From Mermis nigrescens (taxonomy: Eukaryota; Nematoda; Enoplea; Mermithida; Mermithidae): 64,000 bases of DNA. Shown one piece after another: positions 29,043 to 41,871 of this stretch (position 1 is its first letter; every line of letters begins with the position of its first letter). The notes beneath the pieces are model-generated. The model searched no databases. It was not told where the DNA came from and worked only from the letters and a program-made list of their open reading frames with translations. A program made the translations under genes and the position numbers. Location of the stretch: the NCBI GenBank assembly GCA_036768485.1, contig JAVLUZ010000271.1, positions 4,260,309 through 4,324,308 of the forward strand, in the 5' to 3' direction.

Positions 29043-32000
29043 TTATATATCTAGCGGGACTGTTGTTATTCCATCAGGTAGAACCTATCTCTTAACATAC
29101 AGGTATGGAAGTCCCTACTTTTCTTGTATGTATGTCCACATTTGATTATCAGGTTGCATGCGGAAACCAATATTTCTTCCACCTTGAGGTTCCTGATTTT
29201 GCAAGACATTGCTGTATTGTTCAAAGCTGAGCTTGTTTATTTTTTTCATCAAGCCTTTACTGCTAGCTTTGATTTTGTTAGTTTCCTCATCTATAGAAAT
29301 GTATGTTTTAGCTGCCAAACAACACATTGCTGTTCCTCTGAATTCCTCTTTTAGCAGCCCTGGAGTTCTTTTGGTTGCCTTTGATGTTACAAACCAATAT
29401 GGATATGCATTTTCGAACTCCTGCCTTCTTTCTGGCTTAACTATATCCAATAAATTTTCTGCAGTCAGTGCCAAGTAAATGCTATCTGTATCGGTCTGCA
29501 AACACTGATAATCTGCCTTATCAAAATATTTCAATAATATATCATAGAAAAATTCTAACATGCGAATTTTAGCCCAATTATACACTGAAAGGCCGACTAC
29601 AATGGGCAGATCTAAAGTTATTTCTTTCTTACGCATGTGTACTTCATAGCAGTTATTAGTAATGTGTTTTATTTTCTTAATATAAGGACTCAGGCTGCAT
29701 TCAGCTGCTTTTTCATAGTCAGCATAAAATACATCTATATGTTGTTCCTTGTTTGTAAGAGTCTTGCCATAACCTGTGTTTCCGAGCAGCTTAAACGTAT
29801 CAGCAATCATAGCAAGTTCTCGATCTTCATCCCCTTCTTGCCTATGCTTCGTGACTGTATCTCGGAATTTTTCAAATGGTCTTGCTCTATCATATTGTAT
29901 TACCTCGTGTATTTTATCCAATGCAAGGCCATGATTAATTAAAAATCTGATCATTTCTGTAGATAAGATGATACTTTTTCCAAAATAGCTACTTATCAGA
30001 TTTTGGCGGGGCTTTTTCAGTAAATCAATTTTTTCAGCATACTCTTTCATGAGAGACCCAATGTCTTCCCTACTAATTTCAGCATGCTTTATAATTGGTG
30101 GAAAATCAGCATAAAGGTCTCTTAAATGATCAGGAGTTGAAATATCTACTTTGGCAAAGCCAAAGACAGATCCATCAAGAATAGCCTGAATCATTTCCTT
30201 AGTGCTAACCCAATTTTTTGAATAAAAATGTCTAACGTTTTGGGTTTTTAGATATTCTGTACGTAGCTCATGCCATTGACACTCCCATATAGTAATGAGA
30301 TTGTATCCCAATGATTTTGTGTAAGCTTCCTTCTCCTTAATCCACTTTTGGGCCTCCTCTGGATCGATGTCTTTGTTTCGGGTGCCTGCTAAGCAATTGT
30401 GGCCATGCCAGAAACAGCCATAAAACTCATAGACTGTATTTGTTTCAGTACAAAAGCCATCAACTGGTAAGCATCTAGGGCCCACAACTTTTTCTTTTCC
30501 TTTCCCTAAATGCTGCATTAAATGATTTATTTTTTGACTTTCATATTCCAAAAATTCAATTGATACTGGCTTGGCAGAAGAGATTTTATGAAATTTATCA
30601 TTTTTCTCAGGAAGCCAATGATCAAAATAGCCTACTGGCGTGTCCATAGATTGTGCCCATAAATATAGTGCATTAAAATCGAGGCCAACTATTGCTTTAA
30701 CTGGTTTGCTGGGATTGTTGCATATATATGTTTTATCTTTTATTGCAAGGCGTGTCATGACCATAGAAAGGCCCCCTCTCATGCTTGATTTAAGAGTATA
30801 GTATACATCTTTAGACAAGGATGCAAAGAGCGCAAATTGGGTTTCCGGAATATTTTTGAAAAGGTAGCGTTCTGTGATGCCCGGAAGTGACATTGCCTCT
30901 CTAAAAATATCAATTCTAAATCTGTCCCAGTACAGCTGGGCCATAGTTATACAAGCTTCTAAGAAAGGTACAACATCTCTTAGATTGTAAAATATGAGGT
31001 AATCCTTTAAAGTTCTCATATTGTATTGTTTCCAGTAAATTTGACATTGTTTGTAATCTTCCATGCTTATGCATTCTTCTTTTAAGGTGCTGTAAAATGC
31101 TTCAGGAGGAGGCAACTTGGATTCAGATAACTTATGAAAAGAATATAAATATTCATAAGGGAATTTCGCTTTGACAAGGCTTGCTTTATATGCTTTCATA
31201 AATGCATCTAAGCTAAAACCTGGGGCTACACAGGTACTGATGTCTAGAAATTTGAAAAGATGTGTAGATAGGCAGAGTGTTGTGCCATTTCTCAGAATGG
31301 CTTTTGGCCATTTATTATTTTGAGGATCCTAACGCACTTTCTGTATGAGTGCTGGGAACAAGTTGCGTTTGATTAAATTCAGGTCATACTTGCTTGAGTT
31401 GAAGCCAAGGCAAGTTAACTGAGTGCAGTACCTGTGTAATTCAATTCTCAGTAAATTCAAATGATTCAGGAACCCTTTTTCGCGCCTTACATCCCTTTCT
31501 CTATGTTCCTTAATGTAGGCGATCTGATTTTGAATCTTCTGATTGAGGGCTTTAAAGATATCTTGAAAGTATGGTAAGAGTAGGGCGCTTTGCGCCTGCT
31601 GAATTTTTTCAAGATGCTGTAGTAACTGTATGATCAGTTGATCAGGATCCTCATTTATGAGACATGTTGGTTCAAATCCTGGCACATTTGTATTTACTGC
31701 ACATGAAATGGGTTGATGCTGTGTTATAAACTGTAGTTTATCTGAACCTTTAACTTCTTTTTTAATTAAAATTGCCTCAAAGTCATATACAGCCAGATAA
31801 GGACAGAAATGATTTTCTATTGGAATGTCGAGATCAGCCAGTTCTTCAAAAACAGTTTTCTTCTGTTGAAACACTCCACCTGGAAATTTGTGCTTTGTCT
31901 CACCCTGATTACAATGATATTTAGCATGCTGACTTAAGTATTCAGACTTTTTGAATAATCTGCTGCACATGATACACAGGTATCGCTTTGCATACTGATC

Positions 32001-33283
32001 GAGATTTATGATATAGCTATAGTGTGCCTGATCAGAAGCAGTCATTGAAACATCTAAATTTAACAGTTTGTCATATTTCCTAATCACGTTTTTCCAACAA
32101 ACAGCTGTTTGCTTATCAGCATCGATATGAAAACACTGAATATCTACTTCGAACCATTTTTCTATTTTTTCCAAATCAGTATATGGAACTCCTTCAAAAT
32201 ATTAAGTGTTTGCTTGAATATTTTTATTTTGACAATACTGTACAAAAAGTCTATAAACTGCATCCGGTTCAAAATTTTCAAAAAGACATTGTGCTAAGCA
32301 ACGGAAAAAGCAGAGATTGTCATTAAACTTGTGTCTGTTGCTATCTTGTGTCATGTGCAATGTATGCCTTTGATTGGTTACTTCTATCGGAAGTGAAATA
32401 TCAGTGCAACCAGCAACAAAATTTTTCTGAGGAGTTACAAAAAATTCTACATTTTTTATAGCCTGAAGTCCCCATTTTGTATCTGGGCGGCTGAATTTTT
32501 CCTAAATATCCATTTCTTCAAGCTTTTCTGCTAAATTTTTCACATCATCACTGTTTCTGATTAGAACTGGCTTTCCACGAAGGGTAAGATTATTTTGGCA
32601 TGCATACCAGTAATTGCTTACACCAGTTTCGCGATTTTTCAAAATACAACCTAATGCTGCATCCACGCGGAATGCTTCTTTTTCAATATTGAAAATATCA
32701 CTTAGCATATCTAAGTATTTACCGGTTCCCCAGCGATAATTATAGGCATGATCTAGCACATCATTTATGCTTTTAGTTGTACATATCAAATTCCAGTACT
32801 TCCTGACTTCCTCCCTAATATTATCAGGGTAGTTGAACAAATTTTCTGGAAGAAAACTGTCCTCAGGCATAACTGTAGTCTGAACAGGCTCAACTTTTTC
32901 TAATTTAAGTCCTGGATTAGCTTTTACTAGTAAGCATGCTATCATATGAGTGTCTGAGAAAGGATCTGATGAGTCACAATACATGCACTTTTTTCTACGT
33001 GCTTAGTCTCAAAATGCGCACAAAGCTTTCTAGGAAGCCTAAAAAGTGATGCACATGAAGGGCAGCGATACCTAGCACCTATGTGCACAGATTCCTCATG
33101 CTCCTTTAACTTGTTAGATCGTGTGAATGTTTTGTTACATGTTGTGCAAGTGTGCAGCTTACGCTCCGGAAGCTGCGATTGGTTTGAGCCGGCCTCAAAA
33201 AAAGTTACTGGCATCGGCCGGTGAAGGCTATTTTTTAGCCCTTCTGAGACCAGTAACCCCGGAATTCTGACGTTTGTAGTCAT
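29043..33283 (-). pseudogene. Protein-primed family B DNA polymerase, five stops and one frameshift
   Basis: About 1,400 codons. From the ATG at 33283: C2H2-like fingers ('CTTCNKTF', 'RCPSCASLF'), a frameshift near 32985-32998, a third finger-like 'CMYCDSS', TAG at 32502-32504, the block 'DNLCFFRCLA', TAA at 32202-32204, exonuclease motifs 'YDFEAIL' and 'GFNSSKYDLNLIK', TAG at 31329-31331, ExoIII 'FYNLRDVV', 'MRGGL', motif A 'GLDFNALYLW', a Vsr-like insert ('GCFWHGHNC', 'IWECQW'), motif B 'KLLGNTGYGK', motif C 'DTDSIYL', TAG at 29115-29117, TAG at 29085-29087 and a terminal TAA at 29043-29045. Apart from the frameshift the frame is continuous, so the stops are point mutations in one gene. It would copy the linear element by protein priming; dead as it stands. 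Confidence 0.97.
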
Positions 33284-33616
33284 AATTTCCAGAATGTTCC
33301 TAAACTTATATATTTGAAATTAGAAAGAGTTTTAATATTTATAGACTTAGTCGGATAACAATTTTTACTCGAAAATTTCTTATATTTATAGACTTTTTGA
33401 TATTTATAGACTTTTGATATAGTCGGATGACAAATTTCGCAGAAATTTTTGATATTTATAGACTTGATATAGTCGGATGCTATGCTTAAAACTAGTCACT
33501 TTTTGACAAAAAAAGTGCATCAAATCCGCTTATATCTCCTATTTAAAACATTAAACTCACGGGTTGAACCGAATATGTGCTGCCATCTTTGTTTTGGCAC
33601 TTTGCCAACGGAATTC
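33284..33616 (-). promoter_or_regulatory. Polymerase promoter region with four TATA boxes
   Basis: TCTATAAATAT at 33334-33345, 33381-33392, 33399-33410 and 33451-33462 (minus strand); the first lies 51-62 nt before the ATG. Three are preceded by ATCCGACTA(TATC), giving a roughly tandem unit ATCCGACTATATCAA-AGTCTATAAATATC. No reading frame in this stretch. Confidence 0.75.
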
Positions 33617-33662
33617 GCCTTATAAATAACTTTAACTTTTTGAAAACAACTGAAATCGCGCA

Positions 33663-33868
33663 CAGGGACGTAACCAGGATCTTATTTTGGGGGTGTCTGA
33701 ACAGTTTTGGGGGGTCTCAAAGGGTAAAAAAACGACGTTCAACTTGAAGATGGCTTATTTTCCTTTACTCCCCCTTTGAATTTTTTTGTGACGATTCCAT
33801 TTTGGGGGGTCAAAAGACATTTGATTTTACAATTATATTGAAAGGATGAAAAATCTTAATTTAAAATT
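33663..33868. mobile_element. 206-bp insertion in the right inverted repeat
   Basis: Starts 'cagggacgtaaccaggatct' with G-runs, lacks a frame, and is flanked by TCGCGCA on both sides (33656-33662 and 33869-33875); the left repeat has that word once. A 7-bp duplication marks a short non-autonomous transposon. The 'CGTAACCAGGAT...GGGGG' opening resembles many invertebrate DNA-transposon ends; family not assigned. Confidence 0.75.
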
Positions 33869-33869
33869 T

Positions 33870-33936
33870 CGCGCATGTGGTTATGCGTTGGACTGTAATT
33901 CGCTTTGTTAGCGGTTCGATTCCCATTAGCCCATAC
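33870..33936 (+). ncRNA. tRNA-Tyr-like sequence in right inverted repeat
   Basis: Counterpart of 22598-22664: CGCAT-GTGGTT-ATGCG hairpin, GGACTGTAATTC loop region, and B box GGTTCGATTCC. It points to the element's right end. B box intact, stems imperfect. Confidence 0.6.
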
Positions 33937-34067
33937 TTTTTTCTTTTCGCGGGGGTAGCCGAAGGCGGTCACCCGCATGGCGCCCCCAAGTAGAAAAGCT
34001 CGGGAAAATCGTCCTATGTTATAACGTGTGGCGCCCCCAAAATGCGCGGGGGGGTCTCCTTACTACT

Positions 34068-34072
34068 AATGC
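34068..34072. repeat. Polinton target-site duplication, right (AATGC)
   Basis: Directly follows the right terminus ...CCTTACTACT and matches 22458-22462. Confidence 0.8.
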
Positions 34073-34571
34073 TATTAACAAATCATAATTAAGTTGTTCG
34101 TATTTCATTATTACTAAGCATGTCACTTAGCAGATACAGCCATTCTAAGTGTCAAAGTGCAAGCAATATTCAAATACCAAAAAATTGATTGAAAAAAGCA
34201 GCGAATTAGCAATGCAGTAGCTAAGCGAATTGAATGAAATAGTACATAACGATGCATTCAAGACAATCGATGATATCGTTGGTTCAAAGCAGTAGGAAAC
34301 ACGGAAGCTGACGTGCAACAGACCTTATGTAGACACTCTTTTACACATGTCCATAACAATTGTTTACTAAACTTTTACATTTTTCAGAGGCCGCAGAATG
34401 TACTTCTATTTTTTGCATTGTTTAGAGAAAGTCTGATTTTAACATATTTTGCGATTTTTGGCATATAACATAGGGAGATTTTTCTTAGTCCCCTCCTTTT
34501 ACATCCTCTATAATTCACAATCCCAAGTATGTTCCCCTTTTTTGTTCCATCGGAGCATTTTTCTTTGCTAG
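34068..34571. mobile_element. Family A MITE, right part (split by the Polinton)
   Basis: Starts with the second AATGC. The interior (34170-34330, 'gcagtaggaaacacggaagc') matches the interior of the 41.1- and 54.2-kb copies. The right terminus runs from 'gaggccgcagaatgtacttc' to 'catttttctttgctag'. With 22191-22462 it rebuilds the host MITE. Confidence 0.88.
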
Positions 34572-36930
<2,359 letters not shown>

Positions 36931-38220
36931 CTAGCAAGAAAATATGCTCCAATGGAACAAAAAATGGTAGAATTTACATGGAACAAAGAATCATCAAGGA
37001 CGTAAAAGGAGGGGACTAGAAAAAGCTCCTATCTAGGAATGTCACAACATTTGCTAACACTCAGAAATTTCCTAAACAAACAAAAAATGAAAGTAAGTAA
37101 ATCAAAGAAAAAACCTACCTGTGCCTAAAACTGCAAGATCTGCTAAAAATCAGACTTTTTCTAAGCAACGCAAAAATCGAAGTATATTCTGCGGCCTGCA
37201 GAAGAAAGCAGCATCCTGTCGAACAAAGATATAACATTGGGCTAGATAAGTGAACTACTCAATCTGCAAAAGCAGATATCGCCATAGCTGAGCAGCGCCA
37301 TGTTGCAATATTTTTCTGGGTCCAAAGATAGTAATTATGGTATGTCGGAAAAACGGCAATTTTTGACTATGATTGAACACTTGTGCATACCCCTAACCTC
37401 CCATGCCTAATGGTTATCAGTTTACATGGGCAGGAATGAAATCCGGGTGGTCTGTTTGGATTAAACGCCAGAAGAGTACTGAATGGACGCATTCATTATA
37501 TAGAAATCACAGTCTTCCGTTGCAGTCTTGCAAATAATCATGGAATATAACTTTTTGTAATATTTTACTAGCCACAATATCGAATAAATTAACCTTGCAA
37601 GTGATTAGCAAAAAACGCAGATGTGAGATTTATTTTATAAGCTTTATATTAAGCATTGGACACCAGACCTAGACATAGGGGGTTTGGGGAGTATGCACCC
37701 CAAGGCAAAATACCCAACAAGAAAACGCAAATACCCAACAATACCTCCTGAATTCTATTTATTAAATCTTTCTGCTCTTTTTTAATTTTTATTGGTAGGT
37801 ACCAATAGATAGAGCTTGACAAGAAACGTTCAAAAATGGTGTTTTCTTCGCCATAGCACTATTTTTAAGGCCAATATTCCAATTTGAAAACCCCCTCAGA
37901 ATTTTGGAACCGCCCACTGTATGGTGGACAATATGAGAAGTTTCACCTATTTTTTTTGAGGCCGCAGAATATACTTCGATTTTTGCGTTGCTTAGAAAAA
38001 GTCTGATTTTCAGCAGATCTTGAAGTTTTAGGCACAGGTAGGTTTTTTTTATTTACTTACTTTCATTTTTTCTTTGTTCAGGAAATTTCTGAGTTTTAGC
38101 AAATTTTGTGACATTTGTAGATAGGAGCTTTTTCTAGTCCTTTCCTTTTACGTCCTTCATAATTCTTTGTTCCAAGTATATTCTACCTTTTTTTGTTCCA
38201 TCGGAGCATTTTTTTGCTAG
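36931..38220 (+). mobile_element. Family A MITE, long form
   Basis: Termini 'ctagcaagaaaatatgctcc' and 'ggagcatttttttgctag' with about 270 bp of inverted match, flanked by TA. Non-coding interior with a nested family B repeat. Same long form at 46917-48184 (inverted) and 48192-49549. Confidence 0.9.
37664..37922 (-). repeat. Dispersed repeat family B, copy 6 (nested)
   Basis: Reverse orientation: 'acctagacatagggggtttg' to 'ccccctcagaattttggaac' and 'gcccactgtatgg'. Present in all three long family A copies, so the insertion predates their spread. Confidence 0.8.
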
Positions 38221-38530
38221 TACCCAACTTTTTGCTTGTAAAAAATAGTAGTTATTCCTATCTTTGTCAGTGTTGTAGCGAATGTCATTAGGTACTGCTT
38301 CCATCTTAGCAATTTATACCTGCATTGTGTATGCATTATATTCCGACTCCGCGCGTTTGCAATATTAGTTAGCTGAAGTTCGAAGCAGTATTTTTTTGTG
38401 CTCAAGCTGGAATTCACTTATCGCTTCTGATTGTTGCTTACTTCGACCATGATGCAACTTCAACAAATAATCTCACGTTTTGTCATTTTACTTCTCGCTG
38501 ACTCTTATTTAGTCCGATAAAGTTGACTGC
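38221..38530. repeat. Repeat arm, inverted copy at 46608-46916
   Basis: 'gtagttattcctatctttgt' to 'actcttatttagtccgataa' is found as its reverse complement immediately left of the family A copy at 46917. 49550-49660 carries a third, partial copy. Confidence 0.85.
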
Positions 38531-39449
38531 CCGCAGCAATGCACTGGCTAATGGACCTAAGAAACACGCATTTCAAACTAAAATGCATGTGTCGTTCAAG
38601 TGGCAAAATCATTTTTTGGCTAGGTATGTCACAAAGTCAGCCAAGTCAATATTTATAAGTGTAGGTATGCAAACAGTCAAGTCTGATGTACCTATATCAG
38701 GAAAAACCCACCAAAAACCCCCAAAAACCCGTCAGAAACCCCAAACACCCAAAAAAACCACCAAACACCCACGAAAACCCAAAACGCAAAATTTTCAAAT
38801 CTGGGTTTTTGCTTGCCCTGATCGGGTCGGGTTGTCGGGCCCAGACTTTTCATCTCTACCTAGTAGCGCTTAATCCTTTATATCTTGCTGTAGGAAAATT
38901 TTGTTGATCAATTTTAGCCTTGAAGGCTGCGAGAAAGTTGCATGAGAAGCAGTAGTCACAATATTCCATTCGCATTCGCTCAACTCACTCTATCAATACC
39001 CGCATTAACACTACGTACAGTAATTAGGCTTATGCAACAAGTCAAAGAACGACAAATCAATTACCTGCGGATCAAAGCATTTATGATAAATTTATACATG
39101 TATGATAACGTAACCAACACTTATAACAATTTCTAAAGCAAACCATTATGAATGCGAAGCAACATGCATGAATAAAAATTTTTGAATCACTGTGCTCAAA
39201 AAATTGAAGTGACTTTAGCTGAAGCAATAATCATAATATTGTACTTAGCAATTACATGACACATGAATGTTTACTTTTCAAAACTATATTAGTGTAGGCA
39301 ATTTTTCAATCACTTCTGTGGTCACTTGATAATGAGCTGAAAATTGATTCTCATGCACAGAATTACATGAAATACATAAGACTGTAGCTAAGCCAAAACC
39401 TTGTTCTAATCGTTATAAGACCACTTTTTGAAAAGCGACATTGTAAACA
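38531..39449. other. About 0.92-kb insertion absent from the inverted copy
   Basis: The inverted copy at 46.6 kb passes directly from 'ccgataaagtt' to 'cattgttaacaaacgc'; here 919 bp intervene. The insert has a 116-codon Pro/Lys-rich plus frame (38523-38873) driven by an 'accccaaaaacc' run, and nothing recognisable. Its origin is unclear. Confidence 0.55.
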
Positions 39450-41045
39450 AACGCTACCAACTGGCATCTCGCACTTGATTTATTGTTATTTTTGAATTTA
39501 AGAAAAATATTATGTTTTTGCAAGGCTCTAGGTCAAAAGTTCATATGCAGTCTTTACTTAAATACACAGGATCCACAGAAGATATTAGTCGGATTCGTAA
39601 TTCTGATATTACGCGGATATTACAATCAACATTTATAACGACATCATGTCTCAACAATGGTCTGATGACAAATTAATATTAGGGGTAAAACAGTTTACAC
39701 CACTGTTGTGTAAAAAACGTGTCTAATCGACTTCTCACACTTGATTAATTAAAAATTTCTAGTCATAAGGAAAAAATTAGGTTTCCGCAAGGCTCTGAAA
39801 CGAAGATTAATATGTAGTGTAAACGATATGTTAACACCTAGTGTAAACAAGATTTTGGTCAGAATCGTAATTTTAATATTGCTTCGATATTACGACCATC
39901 TTTTATGAGAATAGTAAGTCTCCATAATGTCGTAAGGATAAATTAACATTGGTTTAAACCACTTTACTGAACTGTTGAGTGTAAACATACGCGCCTAAAT
40001 TGCGTATCGAATTTGGTTTCAGGTTCATTTACAGACTTGAGAATCATGTCCCTGACTCATAACCGGAGAAGCTGGCAGAAAGAAAAAAGATAGAAACCTT
40101 TTAAAGCACGCACTCCATTCTTGACTTTACTCTCGTTTAATATTGGTTTAGACATACGCGATTCGCTATGACATACCCCCCATAAAAGGCACTTTATTTT
40201 TATTCTGTTGGACCTATCCTGACTTCTGAAAGGAGGAAGTGGCGAACAAAACCCAAACAAAGACATATTTTCTATCATTCAGAACATTGTAAATTTTAAA
40301 AATCCGTACTGTATTCCCCATAAAGTGTAAAGAAATTCGGTTCAGTACAGTTTGTAGCTTTCGAGTCGTAGTACGTTTTTATGTGCAAAAATTCTGTTGC
40401 AAAAAATATTTGATATGATTTACCAATCGAAATTGAGGAAAAAACGTATTTTTCCGCCCATTTTTCACGTCTGATTTCGAACTTTACACCCCCATAAATA
40501 ACTCAATATCGCGTTTTTTAAATCCGCTTTGCTGCGATTTGTAGCCCCTGAAAGGCGTTTTATTAGTGTTGTATTCAATTTACCCTGACTCGTAAACGAA
40601 AAAATTTGGCAGAGAAATCTTAGTTAAAATCCGTTTTTTTACACCATCCATTAGAGTGTAAACTTTAAACCCCAGGATCTAACTCACCATAGGGCGTAGA
40701 AGAATTTGCTTATATGCAGAATGTAACCCTTGACCCGCTCTATATTTCTGTCGGAAAACATTTTGAAAAACTCATATCCGGAGTTAGTATCAGACATAAG
40801 CAGGTTGAAAAATCGACCAAAAAGTGCTTTTTCACCCCCAGATTTTCGCACTCCTTACACTGCCATTCTGAAAATAATGCGAATTTCAAAAAACGAAAAA
40901 ATGGTGATCTGTAGAATTCATCCCTCTATAATCCTATGCTGCTTAATCGTTCGAGTCATCAATACTCAGTTGTCCATATGCCGCAGTCAAAAGATCCCAA
41001 AAGGGGTACCCAAGTATATTATAGGTACGCGCTAACGCGCTACCT
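39450..41045. repeat. Family G module, copy 3, with terminal hairpin
   Basis: Matches the reverse complement of 45.06-46.6 kb. Ends with 'gtacccaagtatattatagg' and the hairpin ATAGGTACGCG/CGCTACCTAT at about 41021-41047. Confidence 0.75.
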
Positions 41046-41046
41046 A

Positions 41047-41111
<65 letters not shown>
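41046..41111. repeat. (TA)n microsatellite
   Basis: About 65 bp of TA between hairpin and family A element. Confidence 0.95.
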
Positions 41112-41113
<2 letters not shown>

Positions 41114-41871
41114 CAAAGAAAAATGCTCCGATGGAACAAAAAAGATGAATATACTTGGAATTGTGGATTATTATGGATGTAAAAGGAGGGGACTAGGAAA
41201 AATCTACCTAAAGTCGGAAAATCTGCTAAAAATCACACTTTCTCTAAGCAACGCAAAAAATCGATGTATATTCTGCGGCCAACAGATTAAAATGAATATT
41301 CAACCATAACAATGATTGAAACAGCAGCACGTTAGCTATGCAGTAGCTATGGGAAATGATATTAAGTAAACTAACAGTCTTCCAAGCCAATTGAATGAAA
41401 TAGCAAACATCGAAGACAATTGAAGACATGTTTGGTTAAAAACAGTAGGAAACACGTAAGTTGACTTGAAACAGACTTATTGTAGATACACTAGCATGCC
41501 CGAAACGATTGTGTGCACTAATCAATCGGCTCCTGCTTTGCTTGCTATAATGCTCATAAAACAAAACAACTTTAAATACAATACCTCTTAGTTTTCTATC
41601 AATCAGGTGCCAGCAATTTAAAAAAGTAACCTTGATAGATTTCGTTTATACACTCTTATCTGAAACTTCGAACATTATCTAAAAAAGACACTTTTTTAGA
41701 GGCCGCAGAATATACATCGATTTTTTGCGTTGCTTAGAGAAAGTGTGATTTTTAGCAAATTTTCCGACTTTAGGTAGATTTTTCCTAGTCCCCTCCTTTT
41801 ACATCCATAATAATCCACAATTCCAAGTATATTCATCTTTTTTGTTCCATCGGAGCATTTTTCTTTGCTAG
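41112..41871 (+). mobile_element. Family A MITE, short form
   Basis: Inverted termini 'agcaaagaaaaatgctccga' / 'cggagcatttttctttgcta' with about 170 bp of match, and an interior with 'gcagtagctatgggaaatga'. Near-identical copy at 54166-54927. Confidence 0.9.

Larger units (their letters stand above)
22463..34067 (-). mobile_element. Maverick/Polinton element, 11.6 kb
   Basis: Self-synthesising virus-like transposon defined by inverted termini beginning AGTAGTAAGG, a 5-bp target duplication and the full Polinton gene set (PolB, retroviral-type integrase, FtsK/A32-like ATPase, adenoviral-type protease, double jelly-roll capsid, minor capsid). All genes except a TBP-like one are on the minus strand. 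Replication and integration genes are broken, so it is not autonomous. Related animal elements are also called adintoviruses. Both ends and the target duplication are visible, so I take this as one complete insertion. Confidence 0.97.
33617..34067 (-). repeat. Polinton terminal inverted repeat, right (with a 206-bp insert)
   Basis: Reverse complement of the left repeat. 33617-33662 ('gccttataaataactttaac') and 33869-34067 match it; 33663-33868 is foreign. Ends CCTTACTACT at 34067. Small differences from the left copy (for example GTGGGTTAGTGGG against ATGGGCTAATGGG) show that the two ends have diverged. Confidence 0.92.

Noticed and set aside
29124..29942. Plus-strand frames opposite the polymerase
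   Set aside because: Shadows of the polymerase coding strand with no domain.
29085..32504. Stop-codon reassignment (TAG as sense) in the element
   Set aside because: A TAA and a frameshift also occur in the gene, other genes of the element end in TAG (minor capsid, 180-aa protein), and the homologous tail has sense codons there.
36931..38220. Transposase gene inside family A elements
   Set aside because: No long frame or DDE motif in any copy; all appear non-autonomous.
38523..38873. Pro/Lys-rich 116-codon frame
   Set aside because: Driven by an ACCCCAAAAACC run within an insertion; no homologous frame elsewhere.
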